From: Stachybotrys elegans
Lineage: Eukaryota; Ascomycota; Sordariomycetes; Hypocreales; Stachybotryaceae
NCBI GenBank assembly: GCA_020746835.1
Contig: JAGPNK010000007.1
Coordinates: forward strand, 248,001 to 312,000
Length of the DNA: 64,000 nt
Reading direction: 5' to 3'
Part shown: positions 43,044-54,681 of the stretch, piece after piece
Position numbering within the stretch: the stretch's first letter is position 1
Layout of the letters: each line of letters opens with the position of its first letter
Notes under the pieces: model-generated
Seen by the model: the letters and a program-made list of their open reading frames with translations, nothing else
The model's database searches: none
Told to the model about the DNA's origin: nothing
Made by a program: the position numbers and the translations under genes

Positions 43044-45106
43044 TCAACTCGCCGGCAGCAAGGCAAGGACCGCAGTCAACAAATCATAAGCCGTCCGGTA
43101 ACACACACTTTTCTCCGACTCCCCGCCCCAGATGTCGATGCAGCTCCGTAATGTATCGAGGATAATCTGCCGCGGTGGAATCCCAAACTCCACCGTCGTT
43201 GACTCGTCCGCCGATAAAGGCGCATCCTTGCTCAGCACATGAAGTGCGGCTGTCAGGGACGCCGAAAAAAAGTCTATCAGGAATCCTCGGCCCACCAAGT
43301 CCAGACGCTGTCCATTGTCGTTACACCACAAGTCGCGATAGTGTACAAGCAACGCCAGGGAACACTCGAGTGAGGACCAGTAAGCCTCAGGGTACATCAC
43401 CGGTCCATCTTGGTGAAGCGCAAAGGGGCGATACAGAACCATCATGCAACGCCGCAGATAAATGTCGAGCGTGATGCGTTGAAGCTTCCCTGTACACAGC
43501 TTCTGTGCTCGAGATAGTAAATCTCGAAGCTTGCCCGTATAGGACAGTACATCGGAATACGACATCTGGTTCAGTTTCGAGTTGACTTTGGACAGCACCT
43601 CTATGACGGTGGGTAGAGATTGGAACAAGACGAGCTCTAGGCTATGAGCCTGGCCCCAGTCGGGCAGGTCTTGTAGACCGCTCAGCTCCTCTGGCCTCGT
43701 GAGAGGAGGCATGCCAGTGCACATGGACATTTTGATGTCGAGATAGAGAAGGGTGAGCCAGAGTCTCTGGCGCGCATCCTTCTCGGATGGGTCCTGGCCC
43801 TCGGCGCCCTTGTCCGTCTCCTGGGGAAGACCATATATGAAGGCCATCCGGATGGCAAGGCCCAACAGAGACCAGCACGAGTCTATAGACCAGCAAGTAG
43901 CGTTGCAAATCTGCTTCGCTATAACCATAAGCGCCACTGTCCTCAGAGTGAGAAGAGTCGGGCGAAACATAAAGGGGGTCTGCATCAGACATGCTTCAGC
44001 AGCCATCATCAACTCTGTGGCGGCATGAGACTCTTCATTCTTGGCAAAGCAACCCAGGCCCATGACCATGAGCAACTGCGACAACCAGCAGAGGTTGAAT
44101 GAAAGGGGGTCGACCCAGTACTGTTCCACCTCGCGCAGAAACCGGGGCATGTCGAGGATGGGATTGACGCAGTCCAATACTTGGATGTATATATCGATGT
44201 ACTCCTGGCATCGTGGACGCTCAGTCTCGATAAGGCGGGCGACGCTATCGCGTGGAAAGTACTTGGTGGCTCCAGGCGTGCCAAACGGAAAGTTGCCTGG
44301 AAGGGTAAAGTTGGAGAGACAGGCATTGGTGGCCACGTTTTCGAGGGCTGCAGCCAGTCTGGGTGATTGGGTAGGCAATACTGAGCCGATCTGCCATCAT
44401 GTTAGCCATGACAACACCAAAACACAACGCTTGCAGTGTAAGAAGTTGTGGGCTTGTGCCGGCTCAAATGATCGGTTGGGCGGCGCCGCCTTTGTGCAAT
44501 ATCTGCCTCTATACCAGTCGCTCTGCTGGAGTGTGTGCGCAATAATGAATGATTGGTGCCTACCTTGACCATGAGTTCCTTCCAATGAGTTGACCCACGA
44601 ACCCTATGCGTAGTAGCCCAAGTAGCTAAGGGGGCGCCCGGGTTGTCCGTCGACGTGGAAGCGGGTGCCGTAGGACAAGGAAACTTGCCGCCGTTGGGGC
44701 CTTTGTTGTAGCTGTAATAGCATTCTCTGCCATTGCCACTGTTCTTACAACGTCCACAGGGAAGTTGCTTATCGCACTTGACCTTGAGTCGATGACATCG
44801 AAGGCAGCTTAGGCAGTTTCTCTTGCGTTTGCGAATAATGCGCTGCGCGGTGGCCTGGGCGGAGCTATCTGCAGCAGCGCCCGAGGGATCGGGGCTTTCG
44901 GCAGACGTGGAGGGAGAGATGAGTCCGTTGGTCGTCGGGGTGGCAGATGGGTCATCGTTAGCCGGAGAGGTGGTGGAGGGTTCGACGTCAAAGCTGCAGC
45001 GGACGGAAGCTTGGACACAGCGAGTGCAGGCAGGTTTGACGAGGTCGCAGCGGCGCTTGAAGTGACGACAGCGCTCGCAGGTTTTGACCTCCCGCACGTG
45101 TGGCAT
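43044..45106 (-). CDS. Fungal transcription factor with tandem Zn2Cys6 clusters
   Basis: Exons 45106-44564 and 44390-43044 give 629 residues. The 173-nt intron has GTAGGC, branch GCTAAC and CAG, and restores the frame at MVK|IGSVLPTQSP. The start MPHVREVKTCERC places the first zinc cluster at residues 10-37 (C-x2-C-x6-C-x6-C-x2-C-x6-C). A second complete cluster lies at 101-129 (C-x2-C-x6-C-x5-C-x2-C-x8-C), preceded by a basic stretch RIIRKRKRN. Nearly all Gal4-type factors have one. The C-terminal part is a fungal-specific transcription-factor domain (ERPRCQEYIDIYIQVLDCVN, FIYGLPQE, KDARQRLWLTLLYLDIKMS). Nuclear; target genes unknown, with no obvious cluster of metabolic genes beside it. Confidence 0.88.
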
Positions 45107-48100
45107 GGCCACCAACACCCTCGCGTGGGAGGGTGGGTGTACCAAGATTGGTGGTGGCAAGGTCTGCGCCAATAGTCTGCGTACCAAGCTCAAGTCTCGT
45201 CCGACATACGCAAGCGCGGGTGTCGCAAAAGGCCGCGTCCCTCGGTGGGATGGGTCGTGTAGTAACTTGTCAAGACAAGTGTCTGCGCATGAGTGATAGA
45301 AGCAAGCGGCGAGCCGAGCAGGGAGGGAGAAAGAAAGTCTCGGGGTCGCAACAACGGACGGGCTGAATAAGCCAGCGGTACGGGGTGGTATAGGAGATGC
45401 GAGGAGGTGGCGAGGATTATAGTGAGGTTGCAATGTTTTGAGACCTGCGACCAAAGTGCAGGACAAGTGGGGGAGATGAGAGGGAGGGGGGCAGTAGTTG
45501 GAGAGATCTGCTGGCCAGGCAATGATCTATGCAGCACTGGGGAAACGACGCGATCAGCAAACGCTTGCAAAGAAGCTCGGAGGGAGTGGGATGGACGGGA
45601 CAAGGTAGGATTCGAGATGAGATGGGATGGGATGGGATGAAATGAATCGGCCAAGGACTCCCTGGAGACAGTGTTTGGTGGAGCAGCAAGAAGCAGGCAG
45701 GATCTATCCGGAGGATGCGGCAGGTTGCAGTCTGGTTCCTTCCCTGAGGCACCTCACTTGGCTGGCGATCAGTAGAGATACGCGTAAGATAAGGCCCTAA
45801 GGTGCTAAATGGTTGAAATGTAGTAAGCTACGGAGTACATAAGCTGCACGACCGAAGGTTTGGAGAATAGAGGAGACGAGAGGGAACCGAGAAGGGGAAG
45901 GGGGATGCTGCAATAACAGCAGCAAGGGGCCCTGCACAGTAAGATTGATCGACGGGCATGCAAGTTATAAGTAACCGGTCCAACCGCACCACCAACACCA
46001 CCACCAATAGACACCCGGAATGGCATGCAAGGTAATAGGCGAGCATCGTGGGCATGCTTGCCAGCAGTGCCGGACTCAGTCAGTGAGTCTCAAGGAGGTA
46101 CAGCACAGTCGAAGGATGTCCCCGGCCGGGGTGGGGGAGCTCAAAAGCCCCGAGCGGCGGTGGCTTGCGCTAGGCGGGCGAACGGGAGCGCTGAGGGATG
46201 GTTGCTAGCGGGGGCGGAGACGGGGGACTTCAGGGTGGGCTTTAGGGCTGCCAGCATCACCCAGCTCGCCAATAGGGCTTAGCGTGGCTCCTTAGGGCCT
46301 CCAGGCTTCCTGGATGTTTGTTGGTTGTTGGTGCTGGTGTTGGCTATGATGGTGTTGGATCTCTGGTAAAATGCCCTGTACACTGCTGGGATCAAGGTCA
46401 AGTGGGTAGGTGTACAGACAAGATGCAAGAACCAACCGTCAAGGTCACCTATCAGGGTCAGGGCGCTTTGAGCACGTGTCCTAGCCATGTCTCGGAGGAT
46501 GCAGGATAAAAAATAATAAGAAAACCCCAGCGGGCTCTCTCTCTCTTCTAACCAGAACAGAGCATCGCCGTGATAAGTTGTAGGCGAAGGAACCCCAAAG
46601 TAGAAGGTGTCCGAGGCATCGCTCGTCTCGGCGAGACAGTCGAAACACTCAACGCCATGGATTGCTGCGCTCGTATTCCCCAGCTCCAGCCGTCCTTCTT
46701 CCTGTACGGCAGCTGGCTGACGTGAACCAACGAGCAGCCATGCCCATCAGAATACTAATCAGGCCATATCCCGGGGGGCACAATAGCCGCGACGCAGCGT
46801 CGCCAACCCAACAGCGCTTCTTTTCTTTGCGCAATATAATGCCCCTGCTCAGCTGAGCTGCCCAGCTCACAGTCTTGGCTGACCTGGACCATCGTCACCT
46901 CTGTTGTATATGAACTGCCGGTTCAGTACCGGCAAAAGTACCCTGGAGGCGCTAACTGTTGCCTACTGCTAGTGCCTAAAGTCCCTAGCGACGTCTCAGT
47001 CTCTTCACAACGCGAAGGATGAGAAGCAAGCCTCAGTAGGTGTCATAGTCACCTCTTGCTGGGCGGTATCCTTGCCGACTCAATCCTACCCTACCGAAGA
47101 TCTTGTCTTGGCCTTGACCACCGACACCTCCCCTGCGCCCGTCCATCTCTGTTGGTGATGCCGCCAACTCCCTTCTCGTCGAATGCCTCTCTTGGCATGC
47201 AACAGTCTCATACTCATCTGACCAACAGCGCCAGTCCCCCCACTGATTACTTTTCACCGAGGCCAACCAACAGGAAGTGGCCTGTCGTGTACGCTTGTTG
47301 AAGCGGATCGAAACGACGATCTCGGATTTATCTGGCGGACTTGTTCACATGCACCAGTGACCACCGTGCACGTGGTGGCGGTAGCATCTTGCCTCACATG
47401 TCTATTGCCGTCATGCTAAACAATCTGCTGAATCTCCTGATCTAGCCCACGCGAAATCATTGTTGGTCTCGCTGGTCGCACCAAGCATCTATGCCAGCGA
47501 CAACATACATTCCGCATCCTTCCCAAGCCAACTACTAGAAGCACGCTTAGACAGTACCGTGCTATCGGAAGGGCATGCTTGGACGCAAAGGCTGGTGGAA
47601 AAACCTCGCCGCTAATTCTTCGCGAGTGCTACCACTATTCCATGCGTTGTCCGATGCCTATCTGGTATTCGGATCACCCTTCAGCCGGCATGGCCTCCTT
47701 TAAACCGGGTGGGTGGAAAGTTACGCTTGCTCGCCTTCGTTGTGCAGAGCGTATGATGCAACTCCAACTCCAGCCCTAGGTATCGTACTGGTATTCAGCC
47801 GACCAAAGGAGGTCCGAGAGCTGCCAGTCGCTTTCGCAACAGCAAGCTCTCCTGACCTATGCATCATAGCACCATCATCTGTCCAGCAATACTTGCTTCT
47901 CCCCGCAGGGGTGGTATCCTCCAAGCTGTAACCACACCTAGGTGGTAGACCGGAAGAGGCTGTCCGACATTCCACTACGGAACGGTGTACGGATTCAGAG
48001 GATCGTTGGCTTCAACCTGAGTAGATGTAAAGCTCCATCTGTCTGAAATTTGTTCGTCTATAATAGCAGGCAGGGATATCCATAATCTGTCTATATCGTC

Positions 48101-48821
48101 GGCCATCGAGTGTCAGCCCTTGACGATGCTGGGTGGTGCCAGGCTCACATCGCCCACCATCAAGACTCGGAGACGCCCCCAAATTCCAAATAATCCATCG
48201 TACATATGCCAAACCCATCCAAGTCATTACCAGGTTTCGATGCACGTGGACATTTGCCCAGCGTAATGTGGAGCTCTGCCAGGCCCAGATAGCACAGGTG
48301 TGGGTGGTTTCTGTCGTCGAGATATCCAGAAACAGTCAGTCCGGTCCTGGTGTTCATGCATTGTCTTATCAGCTCGAAGCCAGGGGCTTGGCACGAGGTC
48401 TGGCCCTGGCCTGCTGCAGTATAGCTGGCGCGTAATTGGACACGCCACGGCGATATGGCGTTGGATGGTGTGATGAGATTCCTGATTCTTACCATGTTTG
48501 GCGGTGCTTGGTTTCCCCGCACCTGGTCCTCCGCGACAGTCCTGGCGTCTGAGCCGATGGTCAAGGACCAGAGAGCTGATGACTGGGGGATATGTCTTAT
48601 ACGTCTTATATCAATACGGAGGAGCACGTCATGAAGCACAATCTTGCCGTGGCCCTTGATCTTTCGCACTCGTGCCATCCGACTGTTGCGCTGATGAGGA
48701 AACAGTACGCGCCGGTTCCACACGGGTTGGGTCGCAAACCGTCTCCGTGATTGAGCCTTGTCCTTCCTTCTCCTCTGTCTCTTGCGCTGAGCTGGTCTGC
48801 TGGCTCGCGGACAACGCGGCC
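45107..48821. other. Gene-poor stretch, 3.7 kb
   Basis: The largest interval without a supportable gene. The part next to 45106 should hold the promoter and 5' UTR of the zinc-cluster factor. Beyond it I find only short ORFs, such as 48160-48831 on the minus strand (223 codons, basic and low in structure), with no domain, tRNA, terminal repeats or transposase motif. A decayed mobile element is possible but not shown. Confidence 0.45.
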
Positions 48822-49715
48822 ATGGAGCCACAGACGTTTGTCTTGATCACCGTCATGGTGATTTTTTGCATCATCGGGCCCATGTGAACACGAACCCAAA
48901 CACCCGCAACAGGACAAACCAAGACTGACAGCTCGATAGGATATGTGCCTCTGCGCTGCGTCGCAAGCCCGACACAGATCCGTACCAGGCTGAACCAAAC
49001 CATTTGGCGCGCGCCCGGCAGCGATTGAGCACCGTCACAAGCATCAAGGCGTGCGGCCATGGGGACGGTGCTGACGATCACGCAGAGGCGCGTGAGCTAG
49101 GCGAGTGGTGAGTCTATTCCCCTCAGAGGCGAGGCAGAGAGAGAGACGGGCGGCCCCACAGCGACCCTGTCCATCCGGAGGTAGCTCCAGCGTCTTAAGA
49201 TTGTGGATCTCGATCGTTTGCGCAGAAGCTGTCATCAGGGTCCCCGTCCGATGAAAGTTAATTGACCAGTGACTGAAACATGACGCTGACAAGCTCGCAG
49301 TTCCATCTGCATAGGACCTCTTGTTCCGGAGCCCGCGTGCACCGACAACACCACGACTTCTTCCCAGCCACATGTGTCGGCTTTGCCTGTTGTCGCTGTG
49401 AAGACGTTGTCATCATCATCATCCTCGGCTGCCGTCTCGGAAGGGGTCATACAGAGTGGCTCTGCGGACCAGGAAACCAAGAGTACGGCAAGGCATTCGA
49501 CCTTGCCGACACAGCCAGAAGAGCTCCCTGATGAGGTGCTGACGCTCCAGAGCTGTGGGCATTGCTTCCATGCGCGATGTTTGTCGTCGTGGTTCCTCAT
49601 ACGCCGATACGATTGTCCCGTGTGCCGAGCGCCGTACTATACCCCCCCTACCAGCCCCCCGTCACCACTGTCTCGACGGAGTCAGCACGGAGCCATGGCG
49701 AGATCGATGGTGTAG
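48822..49715 (+). CDS. RING-H2 finger protein with N-terminal membrane anchor (putative E3 ligase)
   Basis: Exons 48822-48883, 48940-49107 and 49301-49715 give 214 residues. Introns of 56 and 193 nt have GTGAAC and GTGAGT donors, ACTGAC and GCTGAC branches and AG acceptors. The first exon encodes a transmembrane segment (TFVLITVMVIFCIIG). The second is a basic/helical stretch, HLARARQRLSTVTSIK, ending ARELGE. The second splice falls inside the first RING cysteine and gives ECSICIGPLVPE. The rest of the RING is QSCGHCFHARCLSSWF and YDCPVCRAPYY, completing C-x2-C...C-x-H-x2-H-x2-C...C-x2-C. Between Cys80 and Cys162 are 81 residues, far more than the usual 9-39, rich in Ser/Thr. RING-H2 proteins transfer ubiquitin from an E2; substrates are unknown. 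The reading frame is only visible after splicing. Confidence 0.78.
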
Positions 49716-50623
49716 GGGGAGGGATGGCGATGGTGCGGAACGGAGGGGATGGGAATGCGTGGAGTGTCGCCACGGAGCTTGGTGCCGTCTCCCTGTTCCG
49801 GCGCCCTGGGGCAACGAGAAAAACAATAGGGGACCTGGGGACAAGATCAAGCCGTCAGAGCGGCTACCAGCATGTGAGCTGCCTGCTGATCTGATCATGG
49901 CTGACGATCATGTCGGTTCAAGCAATTTCCATTTCTATTGCTGGCTGGTACCTACCAAGGGTCCAGTACTTGTGGGGTACGCAAGAACCCACCTGGATCC
50001 CAGTACAAAGCCATGTGCTTCTTCTGTACCTCGACTAGCCCTAGGGCGTGAAAACGAGCTCGTGCCTTAAAAGGGCAGACAATCCAAAGGCTTGGCTCAG
50101 TGATGAAGTCATCGCCTGTAGCTGAAAGTTCCATAACCCGCCATCATCGAGGGCCGGCATGCCGAATCGAAGATCCAACCTGCCCTGCCCACCGCCGCCC
50201 CCCAGCTCTTTCAGACGCAACATGTCGCACAGGCATTTCCCTCTGTCATAAGCCGCCTCTGCAGCTTGTCTCCGAGAATGCGGGCGGCAACTATTGGGCC
50301 TATGACGCATCGCCACCATGACGGCGATGCTTCCGCATATTCCACCCCCTTGTTGTTGTTGCCATCATCTCGATAACGCCTCCATGATTCTCCTTGTCGT
50401 TGCCTATCTAAACCAATCAATCACACCCTATTGTCCCCTTTCGTCCCTTTCGTCCCTTTCGCTCCCTTCTACCCCATTCAAGCAGGTCCTTTTCGTCCTC
50501 GATGAGCCCTTGCCTTCTCGTCGGCCGACACAAAATCCACTCTTCTCAGCACATGCATACATCTCTGCTGCTTGAGATTCCTGTGGCTAAGAGCTTATAC
50601 CACTGATTCTTTTATCGCAGCGT
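49716..50623. other. Intergenic region upstream of UVDE
   Basis: About 900 bp with the 3' flank of the RING gene and the UVDE promoter. A 9-nt unit (CGTCCCTTT) is repeated about three times around 50440-50462, in a pyrimidine-rich 5' flank typical of fungal promoters. No gene seen. Confidence 0.45.
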
Positions 50624-52655
50624 ATGCGATTCTCATTGTCTAGCCCCAAAACCCTGCTCAGTCGTCACCCTAGTATCAACGCCGTTGTACATCGGATAAC
50701 AACCAAAGCGCCATCATCTGGAGCCATGCCACCCAAGAGGAAGAGGCCCACACCGCCGGAAGCATCCCCGATGCCCGATGGCCCCAGGCGGAGCTCGAGA
50801 TACCGTAAGGACGACTCGGAACCCGGCGTCACCGGTCGAAATGGCGGCCGGATAGCTATCAAAGACTTTGCAGATGGCGAGCAGCATGACCCCTCCAAAA
50901 AGCAATCCGGCATCTGGGCTTCCCGGGAAGACATGAAAAAGGCCATGCGGGATCTCGGCGACCTGGAGCAGCGGTTTCAGAACTCTGTCAGAAGCCAGCG
51001 GCTCAAAGTCGAGACGTCTGATATTGTTAGTGACATGGAACGCATCCCCAATGAGGGCCTCCAGTCCAATTCCGAGTGGCAACGCAGGTCCACTATCAAC
51101 GATATAATAGATCAGAAGCCGCCGAGTGTTCTCGAGCGCGCCCCCTTCAGCGATACTGATGCGGAACGAAGCATCGGCGACGTAGCCGAGGCGAGAGTGG
51201 ACAATGAAGCCGAAGCTACGAGCAGAGGTCCAGATCGCCCGCCTGCCGTCAACAGCGACATACTGCCACTACCCTGGAATGGCCGCTTAGGTTATGTCAG
51301 TACGACCTTCTGAACAGAGGCCAGAGGCCGTCTGTATCAGAAAACTGCTAACAAGACTGCAGGCTTGCCTCAACACCTACCTCCGGAACGCAAACCCTCC
51401 GGTATTCTGCTCCCGTACCTGCCGAATATCTTCCATCATCGAACATCGGCATCCTCTGAAAGACCCGTCTTTGCCTGAGCATTCAACCAAAAATCGCCCT
51501 GATAAGGGCCAGCCCGCTGACGATGCGCGTGGGATGAAGTTTGTCCAAGGACTGGGTCTCGCCAACGCCAGAGACATACCGAAAATGCTCCGCTGGAACG
51601 ACAAGTACGGGATCAAATTCATGCGACTAAGCAGCGAGATGTTTCCATTCGCAAGCCACGAAGAGTATGGCTACAAGCTTGCCCCATTCGCTTCAGGGGT
51701 GCTGGAGGCTGCTGGCAAAATAGCGGCAGAGCTGGGCCACAGACTGACGACCCATCCCGGCCAATTTACGCAAATCGCCAGTCCAAGGAAAGAGGTTGTC
51801 AAGGCATCGTTTCGGGATCTCGATTACCATGACGAAATGCTGTCGCTTCTGAAGCTGCCCGAGCAGGCCAACCGGGATGCCGTCATGATCTTACATATGG
51901 GAGGTACCTATGGCGATAAGAGTGCAACTCTCGACCGATTCCGAGAGAACTATGCCAAACTGCCTCAAGGAGTCAAGAACCGGCTTGTCCTCGAGAATGA
52001 TGATGTCGCCTGGAGCGTCCATGATCTTCTGCCAATCTGCGAAGAGCTCAACATTCCCCTCGTGCTGGACTTTCATCACCACAACATCATTTTCGACCAG
52101 AGCATGAGAGAAGGTACCAAAGATATCCTAACCCTCTTCGATCGAATTGAACAGACGTGGAAGAGGAAGAGAATTAGACAAAAGATGCACTACAGCGAAC
52201 CGACAGCGGGTGCTGTAACACCTCGAGACCGGCGCAAACATTCCCCGAGGGTCAAGGTGCTTCCGCCGTGTGGTAACGACATGGACCTCATGATTGAAGC
52301 AAAGGACAAGGAGCAGGCCGTTTTTGAGCTGATGCGCACATACAAATTGCCCGGTTGGGACCTCTTCAACGATATCATCCCGAACGAGCGAGAAGACGCA
52401 CCGAAAAAACCTCCGCCGGCCAAGAAGACCAAAAAGCCAAAGAAAGGTGACAGGGAGGCAGATTTCGAGCAAGACGGGACAGAAGATATGGAACCCCCGG
52501 CCAGCGATATTTCTCCCGAGGCCTTAGGCATGGGGGGGCCGAATAACCGTGTGTACTGGCCTGAGGGGATGGAGGACTGGCTTCGGCCAAAGAAACGAGT
52601 TCAGGCCTCGGGGAAATTGGCCAAGCAATTCGAGGCGGAGAAGGGTGAAGTTTGA
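50624..52655 (+). CDS. uve1: UV damage endonuclease (UVDE/Uve1/Mus-18)
   Basis: Initiates an alternative excision-repair pathway by nicking 5' of UV photoproducts. Exons 50624-51295 and 51363-52655 give 654 residues. The 67-nt intron has GTCAGT, branch GCTAAC and CAG, and rebuilds the conserved junction GRLGYACLNTYLRN. The TIM-barrel endonuclease core is complete: FCSRTCRI, YGIKFMRLSSEMFPFASH, THPGQFTQIASP, DLDYHDEMLSLL, MILHMGGTYGDK, LVLENDDVAW and PLVLDFHHHNI, which include the His/Glu/Asp metal ligands. The C-terminus has the family's basic segment (KKPPPAKKTKKPKK) and VYWPEGMEDWLRPKK. The N-terminus starts MRFSLSSPKTLLSRH, like a mitochondrial presequence, and an internal ATG (codon 35) begins MPPKRKRP, like a nuclear signal. 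Confidence 0.95.
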
Positions 52656-53113
52656 GGGAGTGGTCAAAGGGTGGTGAGTCTAGGGGCGTGTGCTTGCATG
52701 TATTAGTACAGGTTGGTCCAGTAGATGTCTCATGCAAGGTGCAGCATGTTTGCCTTGGCAAAGGGGGACGGTCAACAAAGTGTTGCGGCCGTTGCCCTCC
52801 TGTTTTCCCCTGTAGAAAATTGACAAAATCAGATTGTCCATAAAGCGCTGCTTGACATTGATCCGCCTCTTGTATCGATGGCAGACAGGGACGATGCTTC
52901 TTGCCTGGTCGAGTCCTTGTTCTTCGCACTGTGTAAAATTTCCACTTCAACTCACCAAAATTCGCATCACCACAGCTAATAAAATCTCTATTCGAGCTAC
53001 ACCAGCCAACACCAACCCGCGAATCTGGATAGGTTCACTCATAAACTTCTGCATTCACCCAGGCTCCACCGCATATTCATCTCCATTCATTGATTGGACA
53101 CTGCCGATTCATT
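52656..53113. other. Intergenic region
   Basis: 458 bp between UVDE stop and the SET-domain gene on the same strand. No gene seen. Confidence 0.5.
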
Positions 53114-54681
53114 ATGGCACAGCCCAGCTTTGATGCGCTCACCAGCGCCTTCATGGACTGGTTTCGGGCGCTTCCTGGCGCCACCTTTTCAGACGCAATT
53201 GCCATTGTCGACCTTCGAGACCGAGGAGCAGGGCGCGGTATAAGTATGCATCTTTGTCCTCAATTCATCTTCCTTGTTTACTTATGCAGGCGCAGTTGCG
53301 CTGCAGGAAATTGAGCCAGACACGACGCTCTTCACAATCCCCCGGCGTAGCATCATCAACGCGGCCACCTCCGAGCTGCCCCAGAAGCTGCCCAAGGTCT
53401 TCGAGGTCAACGACGACGCTTCCGAGAACGGAGGCGCTGCACCGTTAGATTCGTGGAGCTCGCTGATTCTCATCTTGATATACGAGTACCTCAAGGGAGA
53501 GGAGTCTCAGTGGAAGCCCTACTTTGATGTGCTTCCCGAGACCTTTCATACGCCCATGTTCTGGTCAGACGTAGAATTGAGTGAGCTTCAGGCCAGTCCC
53601 GCCCGTGGCAAGATTGGAAAGCAGGAGGCCGAACAGATGTTCCAATCCACCATCCTACCCATCATCAGAGCCAATCCGGATATGTTTGTCTCAAGCCAAA
53701 GGTTGACGGACGAGCATCTCATTGCCTTGTCGCATCGGATGGGAAGCACCATCATGGCCTACGCATTCGACCTCGAGAATGACGACGACAAGGAGGATGA
53801 CGAAGAGGATGGCTGGGTGGAGGACCGTGATGGCAAATCGATGATGGGCATGGTACCCATGGCGGACATGCTCAATGCCGATGCCGAGTTCAATGTATTT
53901 CCCCACGACTCTTCTCCTCAAACGCTTTCCATTAACCGGTCCAGGCCCACGTGAACCATGAGGAAGATTATTTGACTGTTACGGCCCTGCGTACAATCAA
54001 ACCTGGCCAGGAGGTCCTAAACTACTACGGTCCTCATCCCAACTCAGAGCTTGTCCGTCGGTACGGCTATGCGACAGAAAATCATGCGCGCTATGACGTC
54101 GTTGAGATCCCGTGGACCGTCGTCGAGGGGGTCATATTAAATCACATTTCAGCGTCCCCTGAGGTCGTACAGAAAGCGGTGAGCGCAGGCTCCTATCCCA
54201 CTCATGGGTGGCTATTGACGTATCGCAGCACCAGAAGATGGACGAGGCCGATGAGCTTGAGGAAGTGTTCATCCTAGAATGGGAATCAGGAGAGCCAAAT
54301 CCCGATGGCACACTACCCGGCCCCCCGAGGTTGACGGAGCTGCCGCAGGACCTCAGTCACCAGCTCAAGACCTTCCTCAAGCAGATGGCCAAGATCGACC
54401 CGCGCTGCCTACCGACTAAGCGCAAGCGTGAGGAGTCTCAGATGGGTATTCTCAGAGATACTCTGCAGGCCCTGGAGCTAAGATACTCGACGAGCGCCGC
54501 CCAGGACGAGCACTATCTGGCGACCATTGAGATGCCGAACTACATGAGGGGGGCTCTGATGGCCCGCCTAGGCGAGAAGCGGTTGCTTCGTGCGGCCAAG
54601 GAACTTCTCGCCAGCGCGGAACGCAGTGAGGAGGTGTCGGACAAGGAGTCCTCTGTACCCAAGCGATCAAAGGCGGCATGA
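53114..54681 (+). CDS. RKM4: SET-domain lysine methyltransferase, Rkm4/SETD6 type
   Basis: Likely mono-methylates a ribosomal protein (yeast Rkm4 acts on Rpl42). Exons 53114-53243, 53290-53894, 53945-54178 and 54229-54681 give 473 residues. Introns of 46, 50 and 50 nt have GTATGC, GTATTT and GTGAGC donors. The SET domain is split by a large helical insert, as in SETD6: DLRDRGAGRGISAVALQEIE at the start, then MVPMADMLNADAEFNAHVNH (the DMLN motif) and VLNYYGPHPNSELVRRYGY (the catalytic Tyr region). A Rubisco-LSMT-like substrate-binding region follows (SHQLKTFLKQMAKIDPRCLP). The protein has an acidic loop (NDDDKEDDEEDG) and a C-terminal basic stretch KRSKAA. Complete and apparently functional. 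Confidence 0.9.

Noticed and set aside
48160..48831. 223-codon minus-strand ORF in the gene-poor region
   Set aside because: No domain and no conserved motif; its 5' end overlaps the 5' flank of the RING gene near its first exon.
49280..49531. ORF with CVGFACCRCEDV suggesting another cysteine domain
   Set aside because: It is an alternate frame of RING exon 3; the spliced RING frame explains the region better.
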